Below are positions 20,342-28,887 of a DNA stretch of 64,000 bases, one piece after another. The position numbers were made by a program, and so were the translations under genes. The notes below the pieces were generated by a model. The model was given only the letters and a program-made list of their open reading frames with translations, did no database searches and was not told where the DNA came from. The stretch's first letter is position 1. Each line of letters starts with the position of its first letter. The stretch spans positions 62,001 to 126,000 of the forward strand of contig CBDIDV010000002.1 of NCBI GenBank assembly GCA_965277875.1. Reading direction: 5' to 3'. This DNA is from CAWFQB01 sp965277875. GTDB lineage: Bacteria; Armatimonadota; Chthonomonadetes; Chthonomonadales; Chthonomonadaceae.

Positions 20342-20821
20342 TCAAAAATTCGGGTCATCTGCCTTGCTGATGGTGAACAGTTGCGTGGTCATGGCAGCGC
20401 GATCATACATGGCGTGTACTTCCCATTCTCCCACACGCCACTTTTCCCAGCCCGGTTGATCCTGTTCGTCTTTGTCGGAAGCGGCGAATGGCTGACCCAG
20501 TTTTGCCAGGAGCGTGTCACGATGCTCGGCAAAGGCAATGCCAAATGGTGGGCAGGAAAACTCTTTGTGCTTGTCCTTGCCTTCGCGGTAAAGAAAGACA
20601 CAGATCAGAACGCGCAAATGGCTGCTGCGCCCGCCCTGCAAACCCGTGAGTGGCTGAAAAAGAAGGTCAAAGCCCAATGATTTGAAGATAACATACTGCG
20701 CGCCATCACTGGGCTTGGTGGTACGATGCTCCGGGTACTTCGCCAGAAACGCAATCACATCCGGTGTATCTATACGCTGCCCGAAAAGCGGCGCGATGTC
20801 TTCAAAGGTAACCTCGCTCAT
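20342..20821 (-). CDS. Hypothetical protein
   Basis: A 159-aa acidic, soluble protein of unrecognised family. It begins 'MSEVTFEDIAPLFGQRIDTP', has an aromatic-rich core ('VIFKSLGFDLLFQPLTGLQG', 'VLICVFLYREGKDKHKEF') and ends 'YDRAAMTTQLFTISKADDPN'. The strand-rich centre and the size recall SMI1/KNR4- or toxin-immunity-like proteins, but no diagnostic motif is seen and no toxin is adjacent. It is divergent from the VOC gene at 20912. Confidence 0.6.
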   Translation of the reverse strand: MSEVTFEDIAPLFGQRIDTPDVIAFLAKYPEHRTTKPSDGAQYVIFKSLGFDLLFQPLTGLQGGRSSHLRVLICVFLYREGKDKHKEFSCPPFGIAFAEHRDTLLAKLGQPFAASDKDEQDQPGWEKWRVGEWEVHAMYDRAAMTTQLFTISKADDPNF

Positions 20822-20911
20822 GTGCTACTCTCTATCTGCTTTACGCCTGCAAACCGATGACCGCGGCCTTCACATACGAGCGCATCTTGTAAGCGACCAC
20901 AGGAAACACAA

Positions 20912-21466
20912 ATGACAAACAACAAGACGGATCGGCCCATTGATGCCGGGGTTCGTATTGGGCATGTTCACCTCAAGGTGGCTGATCTGGATCGCGCCCT
21001 CGCCTTCTACTGCGGCGTTCTCGGTTTTGAACTAACACTGCACTATGGAACACAAGCCGCCTTCATCAGCGCGGGCGGCTACCACCATCACATCGGCCTC
21101 AACACCTGGGAAAGCGCGGGCGGTTCGCCCCCGCCACCCGGCACAACCGGCCTCTACCATCTCGCCATTCTCTACCCCTCGCGCGCTGCGCTTGCCGACG
21201 CACTGCGCCGCCTTATGGACGCAGGCATCGCCTTAGATGGGGCCAGCGATCATGGCGTGAGCGAAGCGTTGTACTTGCATGATCCTGATGAAAACGGCGT
21301 GGAACTCTACTGGGATCGTCCCCACGAGCAATGGCCTCATAAAGCGGATGGCAGCCTGGCGATGTACACGCGCCGCCTTGATCTGGAAGGCTTGCTGCGT
21401 GAAATCCCTGTGGCTGCTTCCAACTCATCTGTTTTCGCTGACGACGGAACGCGGCGCGACCTGTAA
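20912..21466 (+). CDS. VOC-family dioxygenase/glyoxalase-like protein
   Basis: A 184-aa vicinal-oxygen-chelate protein, probably a metal-dependent ring-cleaving dioxygenase or glyoxalase relative of the CatE type. Seen: 'GVRIGHVHLKVADLDRALAF' (first metal-ligand His in GHVHL), 'YHHHIGLNTWES', 'GLYHLAILYP' (second His) and 'YLHDPDENGVELYWDRP' (the Glu ligand in GVELYWD). All candidate ligands are present. GGAAACA precedes the ATG. It is convergent with the AlkC-like gene. The substrate is unknown. Confidence 0.88.
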   Translation: MTNNKTDRPIDAGVRIGHVHLKVADLDRALAFYCGVLGFELTLHYGTQAAFISAGGYHHHIGLNTWESAGGSPPPPGTTGLYHLAILYPSRAALADALRRLMDAGIALDGASDHGVSEALYLHDPDENGVELYWDRPHEQWPHKADGSLAMYTRRLDLEGLLREIPVAASNSSVFADDGTRRDL

Positions 21467-21530
21467 ACCGCTGAAAAAGCGCGGCACACCAAAACAAAAG
21501 ACCGAACATAGCACACGCCTCTGGTTACAT

Positions 21531-22322
21531 CTACTCTTTGACGCTCCGCAGCGCGCGCTTGCAAATCCGCAGAGTGGCAGGGGTATCGCTCTCCCGTCGC
21601 CAGCGTTCACACACTTCTTTTACCCAGACCGGATTGGACTTGGCGGCATCATTGAGCCAGTTGCTCACTGAATCTTGTACATACTTGGAGGTGTCGGCGC
21701 GCACAGGTACGAGCAACGGCAGTCCCATCTGCGGCTTGGCCTTCAAGTCAGGGATGTGCGCGCACCACACACCCCGCGGGCGGCTGATCTCAACGGCAAA
21801 GCGGCGCAGGTTCGGCAAACTTTCCTTATGCCATTCTGTGAGCAGTAAAATGGCTTCTTCAATCTGGGCCGTGACGTGAGGACGCATTGCCATCCATGCC
21901 CATTCCCGCACACCAAAATGCGCGTCCTCGGCAAGCGGGCGAATACATATAAGACGTTCTGCAAGCGAAAGGTCAGGAACCAACGCCAGAGTGTATGCGG
22001 CCCAACCGCGCACCGTGTCGGATGGATGTATAGAAAAACGTTCGGCAGCGGCTTCGCCGTAAGTCGTCAGCAGCAACTCACCAGCCATTTTCATCTTTTT
22101 GAGAATGCCGCCTGCATCTCGTAGAGTCGCCACGGCCTCAGTGCTGACTTCGGGAGCCACATTGTGCATCAGAATGGCAAAGTCAAGGGCAAGTCCCTCC
22201 GCAAGCGTCGCTGTCGTCAGCGTTCCCGCGTTCAACTGCATTAGAACATCCGCAGGCACATCTACGGAACGAACAGCCCCTTTGCGAGCGAGAATGTCGG
22301 GCTTGTTTTCTGATGTCGTCAT
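21531..22322 (-). CDS. AlkC-like DNA alkylation repair HEAT protein
   Basis: A 263-aa HEAT-like repeat protein of the group related to alkylpurine glycosylases AlkC/AlkD, which remove bulky or alkylated bases without base flipping. The C-terminal block is diagnostic: 'LRRFAVEISRPRGVWCAHIP', 'LKAKPQMGLPLLVPVRADTS', 'YVQDSVSNWLNDAAKSNPVW' and 'ERWRRESD'. The N-terminal part is a chain of short helices. The start at 22322 is chosen from the protein pattern; two further upstream in-frame starts exist and one extends into the hairpin at 22401. Function is inferred from family. Confidence 0.8.
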   Translation of the reverse strand: MTTSENKPDILARKGAVRSVDVPADVLMQLNAGTLTTATLAEGLALDFAILMHNVAPEVSTEAVATLRDAGGILKKMKMAGELLLTTYGEAAAERFSIHPSDTVRGWAAYTLALVPDLSLAERLICIRPLAEDAHFGVREWAWMAMRPHVTAQIEEAILLLTEWHKESLPNLRRFAVEISRPRGVWCAHIPDLKAKPQMGLPLLVPVRADTSKYVQDSVSNWLNDAAKSNPVWVKEVCERWRRESDTPATLRICKRALRSVKE

Positions 22323-22400
22323 TGCAGGCTTGCTCCGCTGAAAAGATGGCGGCATTGTAGCACGAACTTGTCTTGTGTTCGATGTATCTTTGTCAAGAGT

Positions 22401-22433
22401 ATGCCGGGCCGAAAGATATTTTCGGCCCGGCAT
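22401..22433 (-). terminator. Perfect 14-bp palindrome
   Basis: ATGCCGGGCCGAAA, loop GATAT, exact complement. It lies between the end of the gene at 22481 and the start of the AlkC-like gene, both on the minus strand. Confidence 0.75.
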
Positions 22434-22480
22434 TACACTACCTAAACGATGATCCAGCGCTTCTGTTCTTCATCCTGAAA

Positions 22481-23317
22481 TCAGTCCAGAAACGCAACAT
22501 TGGCGGCGCTCTGCTCCTGGCTCATCACTACACGATGCCAGAATGGAAGCGTCAGCGTAGCGTGATCGGGATGGCGTATCTTGCCCAGCGCGTACACGGC
22601 AGGATTGCGCTGCATTACGTTCCAGGGCCAGGATTGCACTTGCGGTCTGCGGGCGATCAGAGCCGTATACTGCGGCTCGGTGAGACCGTTAGGGTAGTTG
22701 CGATGCACATACACCCGTGTGCCGCCGAACCGGTACAGTTGCTCGACCATGTGCGGCTTTCCGCCCGCGCGCCGAATGGGTTCATCGCGCAAGATCAGAT
22801 TGGCATTGGGCGGCGTGAAGTCGGGGTGTGGCAGGAAGAACCATTCTCCCTGTCGCACGAAACCAGCGTTGTGGCGCGCGTTCCAATCCTTCTCTTTGAC
22901 CTTATGCTGCCGCTGAGACAATCGCGCGGGAATAGGTTTGAGGGCTTCCATTGCGTCTTGTACCTGAGCGACACTCTCGGCGTTCGGAACCGCAGCCACG
23001 AATCAGTGCCGCTCATCATGCCCGCACAGGAACTTGCGCTTCTCGCCCACGCCATCGAGTGGCCTGGCAAGCAGCAGCAGGTGGCGCTGTCGGGGCTGCA
23101 CATCTAAAGCGAGCAAATCAAGCCTGTCCAGCACATCGGGTGTCGCTTGCAGCGTGAACACCTCGCGTTCTTTGCGCTGCGCGATGTTGAGCGCGAAGTT
23201 CTCCATCGTATTCAGATGTACCGGCACGATACGCCGCCTGCGAGCAGGCAGCGGAAGCGTAACAATGAGTTCTGCACCAATGACGGCAAACTGACGGGTC
23301 AGGGCTTGTGTATTCAT
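22481..23317 (-). pseudogene. Hypothetical protein interrupted by an in-frame TGA
   Basis: One continuous reading frame of 278 codons from an ATG with AGGAGG upstream (MNTQALTRQFAVIGAELIVT) to a stop at 22481, broken only by TGA at 23003-23005. The flanking residues 'KFLCGHDERH-TGA-FVAAVPNAES' read on without a change of frame, and a Trp (TGG) would fit there. TGA is the normal stop of many genes here, so a genome-wide code change is ruled out. The simplest reading is a nonsense mutation; read-through is possible. An ATG at 22999 could restart the second part. The family is conserved-hypothetical, no known activity; the second half has 'GEWFFLPHPDF' and 'PHMVEQLYRFGGTRVYVHRN'. Confidence 0.7.
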
Positions 23318-23503
23318 CTTGCGTCCTCCTGTGTTCCTTACTACTGCCCTTATCGAAGCATTTGCGGCAGGTGCTAAAAGCAGGCAGAATACGGAGCGTG
23401 CATACCTCGTATTGACCTGCTGACAAAATAAGCAAAGGGAAATTTGCGAGGTGTCGGGGAGGGGGGCGCGCGGCGATGGAAGTAACTGAGGCACAAAACA
23501 GCC

Positions 23504-23995
23504 TCATCCAGCCTTCGGTACGGAAGGCACAAAGCGCATTATGTAGGCTGGTTTGTCTTCTTCGGTAAAGATGGTTCCGGTATGCTGAAAGCCGACCTTT
23601 TCATAGCAGCAGATCGCCCGCGTATTCTTCGGGTCTGGATCAATGACGAAATAGGAGGGAGCATACTGCTCATTCATCTGCGTGAGGAAGGCTTGCAGCG
23701 CCTGAGTTCCAACCCCACGGTTCAAGAAGCCTTCGTCGCCCAACAACAGGTCAATACCCATGCCGTTCCTATCCGCCGCACAGGATTGAATGTAGCCGAT
23801 GGGGGTTGATGCCCCGCCTTCGACTGACTGATAGCAGATGAGGAACCGCTGTGTTCCAGCCTCTTCCTCATAGTTCTGGGCTACTTTCTCCAATGTGTCG
23901 TCGCCATCGTCCCACCACTCCTTGACGTGCGGTTTTGCCAGCCAGATGAGCAGGAGGGGAAAATCGGTCGGTGTGAGAGGCACAAAGGAAATCAT
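23504..23995 (-). CDS. GNAT acetyltransferase (aminoglycoside 6'-acetyltransferase-like)
   Basis: A 163-aa acetyltransferase resembling the AacA4/AAC(6')-Ib group: 'PHVKEWWDDGDDTLEKVAQN' at the N-terminus, 'GIDLLLGDEGFLNRGVGTQA' as acetyl-CoA loop, and 'PDPKNTRAICCYEKVGF' plus 'AYIMRF' at the C-terminus. In that group the enzyme acetylates the 6' amine of aminoglycosides, but distant members have other substrates, so resistance is not implied. A weak AGGA precedes the ATG. Monocistronic. Confidence 0.88.
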   Translation of the reverse strand: MISFVPLTPTDFPLLLIWLAKPHVKEWWDDGDDTLEKVAQNYEEEAGTQRFLICYQSVEGGASTPIGYIQSCAADRNGMGIDLLLGDEGFLNRGVGTQALQAFLTQMNEQYAPSYFVIDPDPKNTRAICCYEKVGFQHTGTIFTEEDKPAYIMRFVPSVPKAG

Positions 23996-24339
23996 CGCAT
24001 GTCCTGTTCCTGTGGTTTCTGCCTAAATTTGTGATCGGTCGGCTCGCATTTACTCGGATACGCCGTCTCGTCGGTAGCGGGAGCCGCCATCTCAAAGGAC
24101 ATGGGCGCTTCTGTGCAATAAGACGCGTAAATTGCTGGCATCGCAACAACGTCTTCGGGCAACGCCAAGCCGTTCGCAGCAGGCATTCTCACGTTTCCAC
24201 AGACATTCTCGCAGGCCAAGCCCTTACATCGTGAAACGAACAAGAGGCGCGTTTCGTCATGGATACCAATGTGAATGGCTCACCCGTACCCGGCTTAGAT
24301 TATTTCGCGGAGATCATTCCGTTCGTCAGGAGAATTGTA

Positions 24340-25689
24340 ATGTCCCTCTTTCCCATTCTTCTCAAATGTAGTCTGGCGCGCGTGGCTGTACGCGGAACTG
24401 CCGCCTCCGTTGCTTGCCTGATGGTATTGGCGGCAGCACCGAGGCGTTCCGTCGCACAAGAACTTACGCCTGCTGCCACCTCGAAGACGGCACAAGCCCC
24501 GCTGAACCTCGCGGGCCTTGTCTCTGATGTGAATGGATCGCCTCTACCCCAAGCCACGGTTTATGTCTACACGGCGGCCCCGCGCACAGGAACCAGCCCT
24601 TTTTGTCCCTCCTGCTATGTGGACTGCGGCAAGCATGAGGTGACAAACGCACAAGGACGCTTTCTCATTTCTGCCGTGTCTTCCTCCCTGATCTTTCGCC
24701 TCCTTGTCGTGGAAGAAGGCTATGAACCCACCTTCGTTCCGCACGTTGATCCTTCGCACAATCCGATCAAAGTTGTCCTCAAAAAGAGCAGCGTCGGCAG
24801 CCATGATCCCCTGCGACGGGCGGCAGGCCGCGTCTTTGATCCTGTGGGTCTTCCCGTTGCAGGAGCCACCATAGAGCCGGTCGGCCTCAAGACAGGCACA
24901 AGCACTACCTATGGGCAGATTGAGGGGCTTGATCCTTTAGCGATCACCAATGCACACGGCGAGTTCCAGTTCCAGTGTCCTAGCGCCGGTTCCACGCTGA
25001 TCGCGCTTGTCAAGGCACGGGGAATGGCTCCACAGATCGTATCCACCCTCGACACGGGGGCGCGTGTTCCCCAGGATGTGGTGCTGACGTATGGAACAAC
25101 GGTGGCGGGAACCGTGCAGGACGCTGGAGGCAAGAAAATGACTGGCGTAACGGTGCAAGTCGTGCCTGCTGACCGGAACGCCGCCACGTTTGTAGGTTGG
25201 TTCGAGATCGGCACGGATCAAGAAGGCCGGTTCAGCCTCCCCAACATCCCTGTGGGCGAAAAGTACGTGGTGTGCGTCCGTATGGACAGCCTGACGGCGA
25301 GCGGCATGGGGATGGCGCGGCAAGTGATCACGACGGGCAAACGCGATACTGTGACAGGCGGAGTGCGCCTTGCTGTTCGGCCTGCGGCTGCCATTAGGGG
25401 GCGCGTCGTGCTGACGGACGGCGCGCCCATTCATGTGGGAACGCGCATCATGTTGAGCCGTGCCGAAACGTGGGATCAACAGCAAGCCGTTCTTGCCGAG
25501 GATGGAAGTTTCACGTTTCAGGGTGTGCCACGCGAAGAAGACCTGGAACTGATTGTACAGGTTCCCGCGCACCACTACGCGCCGACTACGTCGGGCTACG
25601 ATCCCATCTATCACACGGTTCGGCTGAAAATCCCTGCGGCTTCGTCGAAGGCCGACATTCAGATCGCTCTTGCGCCGAATGCCAAATGA
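24340..25689 (+). CDS. Exported carboxypeptidase-regulatory-like repeat protein
   Basis: A 449-aa exported protein made of at least three carboxypeptidase-D regulatory-like (transthyretin-type) beta-sandwich domains. Signal peptide: 'GTAASVACLMVLAAAPRR' followed by SVAQ. Repeats: 'LAGLVSDVNGSPLPQATVYV' ... 'TNAQGRFLIS'; 'AAGRVFDPVGLPVAGATIEP' ... 'TNAHGEFQFQCP'; 'VAGTVQDAGGKKMTGVTVQV' ... 'TDQEGRFSLPNIP'; and a fourth starting 'IRGRVVLTDGAP'. AGGAG lies 7 nt before ATG 24340. A Cys pair (PFCPSCYVDC) may bind metal or form disulfides. A role in cell-surface binding or anchoring is inferred. Confidence 0.85.
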   Translation: MSLFPILLKCSLARVAVRGTAASVACLMVLAAAPRRSVAQELTPAATSKTAQAPLNLAGLVSDVNGSPLPQATVYVYTAAPRTGTSPFCPSCYVDCGKHEVTNAQGRFLISAVSSSLIFRLLVVEEGYEPTFVPHVDPSHNPIKVVLKKSSVGSHDPLRRAAGRVFDPVGLPVAGATIEPVGLKTGTSTTYGQIEGLDPLAITNAHGEFQFQCPSAGSTLIALVKARGMAPQIVSTLDTGARVPQDVVLTYGTTVAGTVQDAGGKKMTGVTVQVVPADRNAATFVGWFEIGTDQEGRFSLPNIPVGEKYVVCVRMDSLTASGMGMARQVITTGKRDTVTGGVRLAVRPAAAIRGRVVLTDGAPIHVGTRIMLSRAETWDQQQAVLAEDGSFTFQGVPREEDLELIVQVPAHHYAPTTSGYDPIYHTVRLKIPAASSKADIQIALAPNAK

Positions 25690-26017
25690 ACTCACGTCAT
25701 TCCGGCTTAAAAACGGTTCAAGCAGCATAAAGAAGTATTGCCACTGGCATGGCGAATTTGCAAGATGCAAACACCCTCAGAGGTGAGGCGAAATCTGGCG
25801 GCAATCAACTAACAGAAACTACGTGAGAATGTAAAGGGTGAACGAACAACACAACTCTACGGCAGCAAGAAAAATGGCGTTTTCGCGGCATCAGGAGACA
25901 AGGCTTTTCTCCTTGATGCCGTACCCATTAGTGGGCGGGCACAAGCCCTGGTCGGCGAGTATGACCCATTGATCTGGCGCGCTGTTTTGCCGAGCGGGTT
26001 GGGGATGTTGCAGAAAC
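25690..26017. other. Intergenic stretch between convergent genes
   Basis: Contains the hairpin at 25887-25920. Several short frames cover it without recognisable content. No RNA gene or repeat was seen. Confidence 0.5.
25887..25920. terminator. Hairpin between convergent genes
   Basis: GGCATCAGGAGA pairs with TCTCCTTGATGCC (one bulged T) around a 9-nt loop. Confidence 0.65.
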
Positions 26018-26698
26018 TTACGCTTTGCTCATACCAGCGCGAACATGGATGGTAAGCAGGCGGGGAAATGTGCTTTGCGCCGCGTCTTCTCCATCGCGCC
26101 ACTCGCCTAAGCGTAAAAGCGTGAAATCGTGTTGAATGCTCACGTTCACGTAATCGGAAATATCGTGCAGGAACGCCGACACCAGAACAACTTTTCCCGT
26201 GTCCGCGCTTGTGAACTGCGCCTGCCCCCCTTGCAGTTGCCGATAAGGATGCAGTTCGCAGACGAAGAACTCTCCGCCCGGACGTAGAACGCGCGAGGCT
26301 TCGTGAAATACATGATCCAAGTGTTCGATGTGTTCCAGCACAAGTGTGCAAACGACAAGATCAACCGACGCGTCGGCGAGGCTCCATGTCCGCCGAATGT
26401 CCTGTTGTTCAAAACGGACATGGGCTGCGGGAACATTGGCGCGGGCCTGTTCGAGCATACCCGTTGAAAAGTCAAGGGCGAGAACACTGCGGCTCTTTTC
26501 GGCAAGGTATCGCGTGTTCACGCCCGTGCCACAGCCGATTTCCAGCACATCCCGATTATGCACGTCGGGCAATTCACGCCTGAGTAGGTGCGCTGCCAGA
26601 TCGCGCGTCGCGTTTTCGACAGTCTCGTAGGTGTATGACCACTGATTGTAAGCGGCAGCGACCTCACTGCTCGGTTGAGACGGTAGCATTGCAATCAT
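26018..26698 (-). CDS. Class I SAM-dependent methyltransferase
   Basis: A 226-aa methyltransferase of the Methyltransf_11/UbiE-like type. The SAM site is 'DVLEIGCGTGVNTRYLAEK' (motif I), 'VLALDFSTGMLEQARANV' (motif II acidic loop), 'VDLVVCTLVLEHIEHLDHVF' (post-II) and 'ASRVLRPGGEFFVCELHP' (motif III). The N-terminal 'VAAAYNQWSYTYETVENATR' is the usual lid helix. The acceptor molecule is unknown. It is the first gene leftward of a small intergenic region holding a possible 5'-nucleotidase remnant. Confidence 0.9.
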   Translation of the reverse strand: MIAMLPSQPSSEVAAAYNQWSYTYETVENATRDLAAHLLRRELPDVHNRDVLEIGCGTGVNTRYLAEKSRSVLALDFSTGMLEQARANVPAAHVRFEQQDIRRTWSLADASVDLVVCTLVLEHIEHLDHVFHEASRVLRPGGEFFVCELHPYRQLQGGQAQFTSADTGKVVLVSAFLHDISDYVNVSIQHDFTLLRLGEWRDGEDAAQSTFPRLLTIHVRAGMSKA

Positions 26699-26728
26699 CC
26701 CTCTAAACTTCTTTCCTCTTACCCAAAC

Positions 26729-26855
26729 AAGACATACAAAGTGGCGTTCGTGGACTATGCGGCGCGTTCCACCTACAAACTGCCGCAGGACAAGATCATG
26801 GACACGGGCCGCGATGTGCGCGATGTCATCATCACCTACCTGGGTCAGAAAATAC
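26729..26855 (+). pseudogene. Possible remnant of a 5'-nucleotidase C-terminus
   Basis: The open frame reads KTYKVAFVDYAARSTYKLPQ then DKIMDTGRDVRDVIITYLGQ, matching in layout the C-terminal 'TYxVAxNDY...DTGxDxRDxxxxYL' end of bifunctional 5'-nucleotidases. No start, no N-terminal domain, and its end runs into the antisense of the phosphoesterase gene. A fragment at best; moderate to low support. Confidence 0.35.
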
Positions 26856-26863
26856 AGACGGCG

Positions 26864-27433
26864 TCACTCGTCCCGTGCGCCGTGGTGGTCAACGGGAACG
26901 AAGCGCTTGCGCGCCATGATCCCTTTCACCTGCTCATAGGAGAGGGGCGTGTAGGCGTGGCAGTCTACTCCTACATCGAACGAGAGGCTGTTGGGTTCGT
27001 CGGGCAATGAGCCGTGCGAGTGTCCATACAGATGCCATGCGCCGTGATGCGATTTGTTCCAGACGCGAAAGGCGTAGTGACACAGAACGATGCGCCGCCT
27101 GCCTTCGGGCGCGCCCTCGTCGTCATACTTGAGTTCGTAGTAGTCCTTGATCCACTCGAACCCGCCTTTCATGCTGTCCGCCGTCTTGTCATGGTTGCCC
27201 CGCACCAGGCAGATGCGCCCGTGCAGGCGGTCACGCACCTTCTTTGCCTCGCTTGTGGGCAGCAGAAAGATGTCGCCGAGATGGTACACGATGTCGCGTT
27301 CACCGACGACGCGGTTCCAATTAGCGATCAGCGCCTCGTTCATGCTTTCCACATCCGCGAAAGGACGCTCTGAGAACCGGATGATGTTGGCGTGTCCCCA
27401 ATGCTGATCGCTCGTAAACCAGATGTTCTCCAT
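26864..27433 (-). CDS. Calcineurin-like metallophosphoesterase
   Basis: A 189-aa single-domain phosphoesterase. Metal-binding motifs are all visible: 'NIWFTSDQHWGHANIIRF' (D-x-H), 'ERDIVYHLGDIFLL' (GD), 'CLVRGNHDKT' (GNHD), 'RRIVLCHYAFRVW' (H) and 'WHLYGHSHG' (GHxH). The length and the DQHWGH start fit the small bacterial phosphoesterases of COG4186. The substrate (nucleotide, phosphoprotein or other phosphodiester) is unknown. No operon partner is obvious; the nucleotidyltransferase-like gene lies 40 bp upstream on the same strand. Confidence 0.9.
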   Translation of the reverse strand: MENIWFTSDQHWGHANIIRFSERPFADVESMNEALIANWNRVVGERDIVYHLGDIFLLPTSEAKKVRDRLHGRICLVRGNHDKTADSMKGGFEWIKDYYELKYDDEGAPEGRRRIVLCHYAFRVWNKSHHGAWHLYGHSHGSLPDEPNSLSFDVGVDCHAYTPLSYEQVKGIMARKRFVPVDHHGARDE

Positions 27434-27472
27434 TGTCTTCTCGTTGTTCTCTCTCGTTTGCCGGTTGACTGA

Positions 27473-28060
27473 TTATCTGCCTTGCCGCTGCGCGTGGGCC
27501 TCGGTCAGAAAAGCGCGATAGTTCCCCATTGCGGGATGACCGACCGGGTTCTGCCCCTCAGTAAGCAGGCGGCGCGCGATGCGGACGGCAAAGCACAAGT
27601 CGCTCGTATGCTTGTGTCCGTAGAGCGACAGCAAATAGTTCGGCTCCACCACACGCATCCCGCCTGCTTCCACGCTCGGCACAATTTCTACAAAGACATC
27701 AAGCATGACTTTGATGGGTGCGTTGTCCGCCTCACCTGTTGCCTGGGCGGTTTTAGCATAGCGATAAAACGTTTCCGAACCTTCCCGGTTATCGAAGCGT
27801 GTCCATATCCGCTCGTAACCGCGCTCCTTTAGCAAAGCCACGAGTGCGGCGAAACGCTCCGGCGCGACGAACAAATCCGCATCCTTGTGATCGTGCGCGT
27901 GTTTGTACTCGATGTGGCCTGCCGGAGTCATATAGTGCCAGGCCCAACCGCCTGACAGCGTGACATACTCTTTCAGAACTTCTATCTCGACCTGCATCAC
28001 GGCAAGCCGCGCCGGGTTCCATGTCTCGCCCAAGCGGGCGGGATTATGTGGGGTACTCAT
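27473..28060 (-). CDS. Nucleotidyltransferase-fold hypothetical protein
   Basis: A 195-aa protein with the layout of minimal or aminoglycoside-type nucleotidyltransferases: 'LSGGWAWHYMTPAGHIEYKH', then 'HKDADLFVAPERFAALVALL' and 'IKVMLDVFVEIVPSVE'. The acidic residues in 'DHKDADLF' and 'MLDVFVE' are candidate metal ligands. The classic 'GSxxxGxxxxxSDxD' signature is not clean, so the activity is inferred. ATG 28060 has GAGGAGGG upstream; a longer in-frame extension crosses a terminator and is rejected. It may form a unit with the phosphoesterase at 26864. Confidence 0.6.
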   Translation of the reverse strand: MSTPHNPARLGETWNPARLAVMQVEIEVLKEYVTLSGGWAWHYMTPAGHIEYKHAHDHKDADLFVAPERFAALVALLKERGYERIWTRFDNREGSETFYRYAKTAQATGEADNAPIKVMLDVFVEIVPSVEAGGMRVVEPNYLLSLYGHKHTSDLCFAVRIARRLLTEGQNPVGHPAMGNYRAFLTEAHAQRQGR

Positions 28061-28211
28061 CTTCGCCCTCCTCTTCGCTTCCTCATTCCGCTTCTTTATC
28101 GCGGCAGGGCCGTGTTCGGTAAGTGCGCTCCGACGAATGACAGAAATACGGTTCGCTTCATTGCGGTTTGGGCTGATTGGAAGCAGAAGGGTGTGTTGGC
28201 ACTCGTTTTCA

Positions 28212-28248
28212 TTGTGCGGCGGGGAAAATGTCTTTTCCCGCCGCACAA
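28212..28248 (-). terminator. Palindrome with AAAA/TTTT apex
   Basis: TTGTGCGGCGGGGAAAA, loop TGTC, then the complement with one G unpaired. It ends the 28267-29441 two-gene unit. Confidence 0.75.
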
Positions 28249-28266
28249 CACCAGTCAACGCCAGGA

Positions 28267-28887
28267 TCAACCCTGCGAGGACACGCGAGCGTATTGCTCC
28301 GGGAACAGAGCGTAAACAAGAGTATCGCGCAGCCTGCCGTCCGGCGCGACCATGTGGTTGTGCAGGGTTGCTTCCAGAGCGTAGCCCGCGCGTTCCGCCA
28401 CTCTTCGGCTCCGCAGGTTGCGCGCATCGCAGCGTATCTCGATGCGGTTGGCTCCCATCACGCGAAAGCCGATCTGCGTAAGCGCTTGTACGGTCTCGGT
28501 GACATAACCTTGCCCCTGATACGCGGCACGACACCAGTAGCCGATCTCGAACTTGGGAACGTTCCAGTCCATAGTGTGCAGTCCGGCGCATAGCGCCAGT
28601 GCTCCTGTGGTCTTCAGATATGCCCGCACATTGAAGTCTTCGCCCATCAGGAACTTAGCCCGCGCGCTCCGACTGCGCTGCTCGGTTTCCTCGGCTTCCG
28701 GTACATAACCGGCCCACTCCATCCACTGGTGCAGATCGGCATACGTCTCGCGGACGGCAGCATTCACTTCGGCCCCGTCACCTTCACGCGGCGCGCGGAG
28801 CAGCAGTCTTGCAGTTTCGATCTGCTCAGGGCAGGCGGGACGCATAGAGGTAGAGTGTACATCGTTTTGCGCTCCGGCTGTCATCAT
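28267..28887 (-). CDS. GNAT-family N-acetyltransferase
   Basis: A 206-aa RimJ/RimL-type acetyltransferase: 'IETARLLLRAPREGDGAEVN' at the N-terminus, 'FEIGYWCRAAYQGQGYVTET' as acetyl-CoA loop, 'ANRIEIRCDARNLRSRRVAE' and 'RAGYALEATLHNHMVAPDGR' at the C-terminus. These last motifs are typical of ribosomal-protein acetyltransferase relatives, though many act on small molecules. The start ATG at 28887 overlaps the TGA of the upstream gene (ATGA), so the two are translationally coupled. Confidence 0.9.
   Translation of the reverse strand: MMTAGAQNDVHSTSMRPACPEQIETARLLLRAPREGDGAEVNAAVRETYADLHQWMEWAGYVPEAEETEQRSRSARAKFLMGEDFNVRAYLKTTGALALCAGLHTMDWNVPKFEIGYWCRAAYQGQGYVTETVQALTQIGFRVMGANRIEIRCDARNLRSRRVAERAGYALEATLHNHMVAPDGRLRDTLVYALFPEQYARVSSQG

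Noticed and set aside
22481..23317. UGA as selenocysteine or as a reassigned Trp codon genome-wide
   Set aside because: No SECIS-like context or redox motif is evident, and TGA ends many intact genes in this window.
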